A stretch of DNA of 17,771 bases from Oribacterium sp. UBA6992 (GTDB lineage Bacteria; Bacillota; Clostridia; Lachnospirales; Lachnospiraceae): contig DJXY01000026.1 in assembly GCA_002449915.1 (NCBI GenBank), positions 1 to 17,771 of the forward strand. Direction: 5' to 3'. Positions 12,628 to 17,771 of this stretch are shown here, one piece after another. Made by a program: the position numbers and the translations under genes. Below the pieces are notes generated by a model. The model did not search any database. It had not been told where the DNA came from and saw only the letters and a list, made by a program, of their open reading frames with translations. Each line of letters begins with the position of its first letter. Position 1 is the first letter of the stretch.

Positions 12628-13182
12628 ATGGTAGAATCTACAGCTATGATACAGACATTACAACACCTGAAACAATTTTTACATAATCCTGATTTAAACC
12701 AAAGCCATCTGTCGGTATGGCTTCTTGTACTTTTACTGTTTCTGATTCTCTTAATCAGAAAACTCCATAAAGAGCGGAAGTTTAAGCCGATCCATCATTA
12801 TCCTTACGCAGCCAAGAACCTCCTGACCAATACGGAATATGCTTTTTTCCGTAAACTCCGGACCGTAATCCCCGGCTCTTATATGATCTGCCCCAAGGTG
12901 CGTCTCGAGGATCTCTGCTATGTGACAGACAAGCAGAATTATCTCCGTTATCGCGGATATATCCGTTCCCGCCATGTGGATTTTGTGATCTGTGACTTTA
13001 ACTGCAATGTTCTCCTGGCGATTGAGCTGGATGACGCAAGTCACGAGGATCGCACGGCACGTCAGATAGATGATTTTAAAAACAAACTATTTAAAAAGAT
13101 CGGCATCCCTCTGTACCGTGTTCCGGTGCAGGAAAATTATCAAAAGGACCTCGATCTGATCATCGAGGCCCTGGAAAAATAA
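12628..13182 (+). CDS. Membrane-anchored DUF2726 protein
   Basis: A protein of 184 residues (178 if it starts at the ATG at 12646). A single hydrophobic helix at about 28-43 is followed by a basic stretch, which suggests an N-in membrane anchor with the domain in the cytoplasm. The rest is a DUF2726 domain: LLTNTEYAFFRKLR (65-78), VCPKVRLEDL-like segment, then HVDFVICD...VLLAIELDDASH (116-139) and a C-terminal IPLYRVPV. The D118/E133-L-D135 arrangement recalls the PD-(D/E)XK nuclease fold to which I believe DUF2726 is assigned; activity is untested. No Shine-Dalgarno is seen at either ATG. TGG-TAGAAT (12629-12637) looks like an extended -10 box that would favour the second ATG on a leaderless message. 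It converges on proC with 28 bp between. Confidence 0.82.
   Translation: MVESTAMIQTLQHLKQFLHNPDLNQSHLSVWLLVLLLFLILLIRKLHKERKFKPIHHYPYAAKNLLTNTEYAFFRKLRTVIPGSYMICPKVRLEDLCYVTDKQNYLRYRGYIRSRHVDFVICDFNCNVLLAIELDDASHEDRTARQIDDFKNKLFKKIGIPLYRVPVQENYQKDLDLIIEALEK
12629..12637 (+). promoter_or_regulatory. Candidate extended -10 promoter of the DUF2726 gene
   Basis: TGGTAGAAT is a TGN-extended -10 element with no clear -35 box. It overlaps the first possible ATG (12628) and lies 8 nt before the second (12646), so if used it selects the second start. Confidence 0.35.
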
Positions 13183-13210
13183 ACTATAGAATATCGTGAC
13201 AGCTTGCAGT

Positions 13211-14056
13211 TTACTTGCCTTCTATGGCTTTCACCGCATCAATGACCGTTCCCCGGAAACCATGCTCCTCAAGAGACGCAATGCCACGGATTGTGGATCC
13301 GCCTGGCGAGCAGACCTCATCCTTCATGGCTGCAGGATGCTTGCCGCTTGCAAGCTGTAATGCCGCCGTACCTTCCATCATCCTGGCTACCATCTGATAT
13401 GCGGTAGCTCTCGGTACGCCATACATGACAGCAGCATCTGCCATGGCTTCCATAAAGACGTCTACAAATGCCGGGGCACATCCTCCGACAATGCCCCCAA
13501 TATCCATAAGCCTGGTATCTACCGGTATCAAAAGTGAAATCCTGCCGAGGAGTTCCTCCACAAGCTTGCTGCTCTGCTCTGTCAGAGTATTGACCTTTTC
13601 TACGATAAAAATACCTTTACAGATCGATACCGGAGTATTGGGGATAGTACAGAGAAGCTCAGTCGACTCCGGAAGAAGTCTTTCTTTCTGAAATCTCTCC
13701 AGTGTATATCCCCAGGCAACGGAGATCACAAGCTTTCCGCTAAAATGCTTCGCTGCCGGACGGATAAGCTCCGGGATTTTGTCCGGCTTTACAGCAATGA
13801 ATATCACATCTGTATGATCCGCAACCTCTGCTGCATCATGACAGGCATGTGCCGTTGGGGCAGAAGCATGCGCGTCCATATGTAGCTCTGTAAGTGTGCC
13901 AAGTTCCTTGCATTTTGCCGTAAGCTTATCAAAATGTCCGGCACATGCATAGATCTTGTCTGCGGAAATGCCGGAGCGGACAAGTCCCTCCGCGATCGCT
14001 CCTCCCATGTTTCCAAGTCCGATAAATCCAATTTTAAGTTTCTGTACTTCTGCCAT
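13211..14056 (-). CDS. proC: Pyrroline-5-carboxylate reductase
   Basis: A 281-residue NADPH-dependent enzyme catalysing the last step of proline biosynthesis. The Rossmann motif GFIGLGNMGGA is at 10-20, the second nucleotide-binding block VIFIAVKP at 84-91, and the family signature CSPGGSTIRGIASLEEHG at 249-266. The C-terminal helical dimerisation domain is intact. Length is slightly above the usual 265-275 because of an extra segment between beta-3 and beta-4, about 59-81, unusually rich in histidine (H59, H63, H70, C72, H73, H81). The ATG at 14056 follows AAAGGA with 6 nt spacing. It is downstream of nnrE on the same strand with a 162-bp gap full of ATCAGAT half-sites, and converges on the DUF2726 gene. 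Confidence 0.95.
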   Translation of the reverse strand: MAEVQKLKIGFIGLGNMGGAIAEGLVRSGISADKIYACAGHFDKLTAKCKELGTLTELHMDAHASAPTAHACHDAAEVADHTDVIFIAVKPDKIPELIRPAAKHFSGKLVISVAWGYTLERFQKERLLPESTELLCTIPNTPVSICKGIFIVEKVNTLTEQSSKLVEELLGRISLLIPVDTRLMDIGGIVGGCAPAFVDVFMEAMADAAVMYGVPRATAYQMVARMMEGTAALQLASGKHPAAMKDEVCSPGGSTIRGIASLEEHGFRGTVIDAVKAIEGK

Positions 14057-14125
14057 CCTGTATCCTTTCTATGCACAGATAATCAAACTTCATCCTAATA
14101 GATTGCTCCGCGCGAATCACACCTT

Positions 14126-14202
14126 ATCAGATCTGATCCCATCTTACTTTATAGATCCGGTCTTAACGTATCTTATCAGATTTCATGGTTTCTAAATCTG
14201 AT
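14126..14202. promoter_or_regulatory. Paired ATCAGAT palindromes between nnrE and proC
   Basis: ATCAGATCTGAT (14126-14137) is a perfect 12-bp palindrome. ATCAGATTT (14175-14183) and AAATCTGAT (14194-14202) form a perfect 9-bp inverted repeat with a 10-nt spacer. Four copies of the ATCAGAT half-site in two dyads, centres about 57 bp apart, suggest a regulator-binding cluster upstream of proC. The second dyad could also fold in the nnrE 3' end. Confidence 0.4.
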
Positions 14203-14218
14203 TTCCGAGTCCGAATAT

Positions 14219-14896
14219 TTATTTCCCGGCAGATTTAAGTCTATCATAAACCTCGTCCGGAATGCCGATATCCTCTACCAGAACTTCACCGGCATAGCTT
14301 CTGCCCGGATCCCGGAGCATACCGATTTTATTCCGTCCAAATGTAATCGTAACATCCGCCTGGATGCCTATACCCATCAGCTCGCCTGTATCCGAATTGA
14401 TGCCGGATGGCACATCGATCGCAAGCGTAAAAGCATGGGGATGTGCATTCGCCTCCGCAATAAAGCTCCGATAATTACCCTCAATCGGACGGTGCAGCCC
14501 TATCCCAAAAATTCCATCAATCAGGATATCTCCATCCGGAAGCGGATCTCCCTCACAGTAAAGTCGGACCTCGCCTCCTGCCTGCGTAAAGTAAAAGAGC
14601 TGATACAGCATCTCCCAGCTTGCTTTCTCCGGTTTACCGATGATATAGACCCTGGGTTTATATCCCGCCTTAAGCAGTATCCTCCCGGCACATACACCAT
14701 CGGCTCCATTATTTCCGACACCCGAGAGTATGCTGATGCTGACATTTTTCTGATCTGCATAGTGCTTTATGATATAATCGGCTACCTTGGCACTGGCATG
14801 TTCCATGAGTTCAAGTGATTTCATGCCAAGCGTTTCCATGGCATACCGATCCGCTGCCTTTGCCAAAGTTCCGGTAATCGCTTCATGATCTGACAT
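14219..14896 (-). CDS. nnrE: NAD(P)H-hydrate epimerase, stand-alone YjeF_N domain
   Basis: A 225-residue metabolite-repair enzyme that interconverts R and S forms of hydrated NAD(P)H so that the dehydratase NnrD can restore them. Family motifs are GVGNNGADG (59-67), DGIFGIGLHRP (127-137) and AIDVPSGINSDTGE (159-172), followed by the TFGRNKIG block (185-192). Most bacterial homologues are fused to NnrD (about 500 residues). Here only the epimerase half is present, with an intact stop and no dehydratase remnant downstream, so NnrD must be encoded elsewhere if present. The ATG at 14896 follows GGAGGA with about 7 nt spacing. A good promoter lies upstream; proC follows on the same strand. Confidence 0.92.
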   Translation of the reverse strand: MSDHEAITGTLAKAADRYAMETLGMKSLELMEHASAKVADYIIKHYADQKNVSISILSGVGNNGADGVCAGRILLKAGYKPRVYIIGKPEKASWEMLYQLFYFTQAGGEVRLYCEGDPLPDGDILIDGIFGIGLHRPIEGNYRSFIAEANAHPHAFTLAIDVPSGINSDTGELMGIGIQADVTITFGRNKIGMLRDPGRSYAGEVLVEDIGIPDEVYDRLKSAGK

Positions 14897-14928
14897 AAGA
14901 TTTCCTCCGAGGTCTATGATACTCTACA

Positions 14929-14957
14929 ATTATAACTCAGGAAACCATCTTTGGCAG
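14929..14957 (-). promoter_or_regulatory. Promoter of nnrE
   Basis: On the minus strand CTGCCA (14957-14952) and a consensus TATAAT (14934-14929) are 17 nt apart, giving a leader of about 25-30 nt. The element GTTAAGACCGG lies just upstream (14970-14960) and recurs upstream of proC (14167-14157). Confidence 0.65.
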
Positions 14958-14986
14958 CACCGGTCTTAACTGCTCTTAACCCATGA

Positions 14987-16294
14987 TCAGCAGATCGGCG
15001 TAATCAGATTTTCCTCCTGATCCCATAAAAGCTCCTCCGGTCCTCCCGTTGCTGTGAGTCCTGCATATTTTCCTTCCTGCACATCTTTGTAGTACGCTTC
15101 CGACAGCATAATGTCAGCGATATGGAGAGAATTGGGAATCCGCACAATCCGTGGATTTGTCTTATCAATACGGTTGCAGGTCGTAATGCAAAACTGAATG
15201 GCTTCCTTATCGGTAGCCAGTACAATCGGAATGGACGAGGAGGAAATAACAGTATTGGTGATGCAGTTGGCGTACATCTGCTCGACGTCCATCGCATCAA
15301 AAATCTTTTTGGTGATTGCACTCGCAAGCCCGGTTCCGAGCGCGTTGCCATGAGATTCGGCTGTAAGATTAAGAAATGCCGATCTCTGCACCTTGATGCC
15401 CCCATGCGCATATGGAGTGGAGAATGTCCCTGTAATATTGGGATCCACACCGGAACCGGAAAAGTTTTTGCCGATCCAGTCAACGATCAGCACATCGCCC
15501 TCTCCCACAAGAAGCGATGGCATATTTTGAAATGCAAGCTTGAGAAGCTCCGACTCCCGTTCAATGATATTTTGAGGCTGGATTGCTTCAATCTTCATGG
15601 TCTCATCATACGCATTTTCAAGGCACGGAATCGCAAAAAGAATTTTGCCGGAATTAAGCACAACCTGAGCCATGTCCGGTATATTTTCCGCAATATGATC
15701 CATCCCATCGGCATGAACCAGTGCTGCACCCTTCTGTTTTCCAAGCCCGACAGTCATCATCTTGCAAGGACCGGACTCTACCTTTCCTCTAAAGGCATTA
15801 TGCGGTTTCAGACGGCAGGAGACTATAATGCCATCGGATAAGAATGCATTTTTGTCGAGATATACGGTTTTTCCAAGGGTAGATTTTCCAAGCTCCACAA
15901 CTTCCATCGAGGATTTAATCGGACATCCCATAGATTCCTCGGTAATGTTATAGCTTCGCAGTACTTCTACCTGACCCTCTGCCGTTGCACCGCCATGAGA
16001 TCCCATCGCGGGTACAATAAACGGATCCGCTCCCCGGGACTTCACAAAATCAACGATTGCCCTGGTAATACTATCCACATTCCGTATTCCCCGACTTCCC
16101 GCGGTGATGGCGATGTCCATGCCCGGCTGGATTTTGGAAGCAAATGCCTCCTGTCCCATCTCCCTGAAAACCACCGCCGGAATGTCTGCCGGCTCAATTT
16201 TTTCTGCTGGAAAACTCTGATGCGCCCGGAACATCCTGGGAATCTGAACGTCCTTTAAAAGTTCTGTAATGATACCGCCACGTGTAACTTGCAT
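14987..16294 (-). CDS. LarA-like protein (lactate racemase superfamily, DUF2088)
   Basis: A 435-residue protein of the nickel-pincer-cofactor racemase superfamily. The N-terminal DUF2088-type domain shows ITAGSRGI (63-70) and VPAMGSHGGATAEGQ (94-108). Further on come KPHNAFRGKVESGPCKMM (163-180) and HADGMDH (194-200). H100, H165, one of K171/K178, and H194 or H200 are candidates for the roles of the catalytic His pair, the cofactor-linked Lys and the Ni-binding His of LarA; this mapping is by eye. Characterised relatives racemise or epimerise 2-hydroxy acids, so the substrate need not be lactate; a sugar acid is possible given the aldarate island 6 kb away. The cofactor genes larB, larC and larE are not in the window. 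The ATG at 16294 follows AAAGGAG. It is separated from the GltD-like gene by a terminator and its own promoter. Confidence 0.82.
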   Translation of the reverse strand: MQVTRGGIITELLKDVQIPRMFRAHQSFPAEKIEPADIPAVVFREMGQEAFASKIQPGMDIAITAGSRGIRNVDSITRAIVDFVKSRGADPFIVPAMGSHGGATAEGQVEVLRSYNITEESMGCPIKSSMEVVELGKSTLGKTVYLDKNAFLSDGIIVSCRLKPHNAFRGKVESGPCKMMTVGLGKQKGAALVHADGMDHIAENIPDMAQVVLNSGKILFAIPCLENAYDETMKIEAIQPQNIIERESELLKLAFQNMPSLLVGEGDVLIVDWIGKNFSGSGVDPNITGTFSTPYAHGGIKVQRSAFLNLTAESHGNALGTGLASAITKKIFDAMDVEQMYANCITNTVISSSSIPIVLATDKEAIQFCITTCNRIDKTNPRIVRIPNSLHIADIMLSEAYYKDVQEGKYAGLTATGGPEELLWDQEENLITPIC

Positions 16295-16404
16295 AAAACT
16301 CCTTTCAAGAGTTCTTTTGCCATATCACAGTGACTGCGCTCCAGACTCTATGTGATGATAAAAAAGATACGCTGAAACAACGCCGGTTCTGCACCGGCAA
16401 ATCC

Positions 16405-16432
16405 ATTATAAACAAAAAGTCAGAAAAGTGAA
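16405..16432 (-). promoter_or_regulatory. Candidate promoter of the LarA-like gene
   Basis: On the minus strand TTCACT (16432-16427) and consensus TATAAT (16410-16405) are 16 nt apart. The -35 box sits in the loop of the upstream terminator hairpin. The predicted leader is about 105 nt. Confidence 0.5.
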
Positions 16433-16458
16433 AGATTTTTCTCTCCTGTTCTGACTTT
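16411..16458 (-). terminator. Terminator after the GltD-like gene
   Basis: AAAGTCAGAA (minus strand, 16458-16449) pairs perfectly with TTCTGACTTT (16425-16416) around a 23-nt loop and is followed by TTGTTT, giving a U-rich tail. It lies about 140 nt after the GltD-like stop codon and overlaps the promoter of the next gene. Confidence 0.6.
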
Positions 16459-16600
16459 CTGTTATATCTTGTTATATGTTGTTCTGGCAGCTCCCACAGT
16501 CTGTCCTGTGGAAGTAGTTCATGTTGTTCTGCTATGTCCTACACATCCTGCAATGTGAACTGCATCATGGTATAAATGATCTCAAGCCAGCAAGACTGCC

Positions 16601-17771
16601 TTAATCCTTGAGACTCTGCATATAGCGGTCCATCTCCTCCGCAATTTTTTTGGAGTCATTAACCGCATGTACAACGGTTTTGGCGCCTGTTGCAACATCC
16701 CCGGAAGCAAAGACTCCCTTCATGGTCGTCTCACCTTCCTCATCTGTCATAAGATTGCCGCGCTCATTGAGCTTAAGCTCTGTACTATGCTCGACAAGCC
16801 GATGTCTCGGAACCTGCGAAACAGAAATCACCACACTGTCAGTTGGGACCAGTCTGGCAGTTTCCTGCTTGATAATTGTATGTCCATCTGCATCTTTTTC
16901 TGTATCACAGATCACAGGACCTTCATCCTTGATTTCAATGGCTGTCTTATGGAACTCAAATTTTACACCATCCAGTTTGGCAAGCTCATACTCATCCGGT
17001 GAGGCGGAAACCGTGTCACTCCGCACATACACTGTGACATCCCGGCATCCTTTACGAATCGCTGTCCTTGCTACATCCATAGCAGAATTGCCGGCACCGA
17101 AAATTGCAACGGACTTGCCAAGATCTACCACATCCGGGTTGTTGAGATAATTAATAGCATAATGCACATTACCAAAGGTCTCTCCCGGAATCATCATCCG
17201 TTTTGGTCTCCAGGCGCCTGTGCCGATAAAGATCGATTTATATCCATCTTTAAAAAGATCCTCAATCGTAATATTACCGCCAATCGTGAAATTAGGACGG
17301 AAGAGAATCCCCATTTCCTTCATCTTGGTATAGTAGCGGTCCAGGATACTGTGCGGTAGACGGAACTCAGGGATACCATATCGCATGATGCCGCCGATCT
17401 TATCTCTTGCTTCAAAAACAGTAACCTTATATCCCTTGCTGGCAAGAATAATCGCAATGGTAATCCCCGCAGGACCAGCACCAATCACAGCTGCCTTCAT
17501 GCCATTAGGTTCCGCCATATTGATTTTAATTCTTTCAAAGCAGGAATCCGATATATAATTCTCAATGGAAGAAATGTGTACAGGCTCTCCCTTAATACCA
17601 CGGATACAATGTCCCTCACACTGCTTGGAATGATCACATACCAATGAGCAGACAACCGACAGAGGGTTATTAGCAAAAAGCATACCGGCTGCCACTTCCA
17701 GCTCGTTGTTTTTAAAGAGCCGGATCATCTCCGGGATATTAGTATGAATCGGGCAACCCTGACGGCATCTC
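16601..17771 (-). CDS. GltD-like NADPH/FAD oxidoreductase, N-terminus beyond the window
   Basis: This frame is open from the right edge, so the gene starts outside; the internal ATG at 17728 is not the true start because codons upstream continue the family pattern (RCRQGCPIHTNIPEM). The N-terminal Fe-S domain (Fer4_20 type) is seen as CRQGCP, then CSLVCDHSKQCEGHC. The FAD-binding Rossmann motif VIGAGPAG and the NAD(P)-binding motif FGAGNSAMD follow, and the C-terminus has the FAD-closing SGDVATGAKTVVHAV. These are features of the glutamate synthase small subunit family, which also includes NfnB, sulfide dehydrogenase and other electron-transfer partners. No glutamate synthase large subunit is visible, so I do not name it gltD. 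The stop is at 16601, followed by a terminator before the LarA-like gene. Confidence 0.9.
   Translation of the reverse strand, partial: RCRQGCPIHTNIPEMIRLFKNNELEVAAGMLFANNPLSVVCSLVCDHSKQCEGHCIRGIKGEPVHISSIENYISDSCFERIKINMAEPNGMKAAVIGAGPAGITIAIILASKGYKVTVFEARDKIGGIMRYGIPEFRLPHSILDRYYTKMKEMGILFRPNFTIGGNITIEDLFKDGYKSIFIGTGAWRPKRMMIPGETFGNVHYAINYLNNPDVVDLGKSVAIFGAGNSAMDVARTAIRKGCRDVTVYVRSDTVSASPDEYELAKLDGVKFEFHKTAIEIKDEGPVICDTEKDADGHTIIKQETARLVPTDSVVISVSQVPRHRLVEHSTELKLNERGNLMTDEEGETTMKGVFASGDVATGAKTVVHAVNDSKKIAEEMDRYMQSLKD

Larger units (their letters stand above)
16295..16600. other. 306-bp gap upstream of the LarA-like gene
   Basis: I see no gene. Besides the listed terminator and promoter it holds a perfect GCCGGT/ACCGGC hairpin (16382-16387 with 16393-16398) that would lie at the very 5' end of the LarA-like message. 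It also has CCACAG/CTGTGG (16494-16499 with 16506-16511) and an 11-bp direct repeat ATGTTGTTCTG (16476-16486 and 16521-16531). Confidence 0.5.

Noticed and set aside
13151..13167. Inverted repeat CTCGAT/ATCGAG as terminator of the DUF2726 gene
   Set aside because: It lies inside the coding sequence and has no T-run on either strand.
17728..17728. ATG at 17728 as the start of the GltD-like gene
   Set aside because: Upstream in-frame codons to the window edge continue the conserved Fe-S domain, so the gene is cut by the edge.

Overview
The window looks like chromosomal DNA of a low-to-medium G+C Bacillota, most likely a Clostridia/Lachnospiraceae gut bacterium. The grounds are AGGAGG-type ribosome sites, a tRNA without an encoded CCA, clostridial-type Ogt, ABC-F and ProC proteins, and an anaerobe-style GltD-like Fe-S flavoprotein. 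This assignment is inferred from gene content only.

Positions 1-9541 form an aldarate (galactarate) catabolic island. Reading leftwards from 4375 on the minus strand are galactarate dehydratase (garD), tartronate semialdehyde reductase (garR), a DapA-family lyase/aldolase and an aldo/keto reductase cut by the left edge. Hairpin terminators sit at the garR/dapA-like and dapA-like/AKR boundaries. garD is divergent from a LysR-type regulator (4571-5482), with a near-perfect 20-bp palindrome against the garD -35 box. A second minus-strand set follows: a B3-like metallo-beta-lactamase-fold hydrolase (7634-8467), a DASS/SLC13-type permease (6167-7459) and a DUF3237 protein (5496-5945). It is divergent from a second, paralogous LysR regulator (8594-9541), and the two divergent promoters overlap at their -10 boxes. 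The simplest reading is uptake of an aldarate or derivative by the permease, then dehydration by GarD to 5-keto-4-deoxyglucarate, cleavage by the DapA-like enzyme to pyruvate and tartronate semialdehyde, and reduction to glycerate by GarR. The hydrolase and the DUF3237 protein have no assigned step and are the most novel part of the window.

Positions 9542-9732 hold a 72-nt near-perfect hairpin between convergent genes. It may be a deleted insertion-sequence remnant or a structured RNA.

Positions 9733-14896 are mainly housekeeping: an ABC-F ATPase whose first ATPase domain seems to lack the arm subdomain, tRNA-Val(CAC) with promoter and terminator, an O6-alkylguanine-DNA alkyltransferase, a membrane-anchored DUF2726 protein, pyrroline-5-carboxylate reductase with an odd His-rich insert, and a stand-alone NAD(P)HX epimerase.

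Positions 14987-17771 hold a LarA-like (lactate racemase superfamily) protein and the C-terminal part of a GltD-like flavoprotein that runs off the right edge. Three genes (LysR 1, ABC-F, DUF2726) have a -10-like hexamer 8-9 nt before the ATG and no Shine-Dalgarno, suggesting leaderless transcripts. I saw no CRISPR array, integrase, transposase gene or phage gene.
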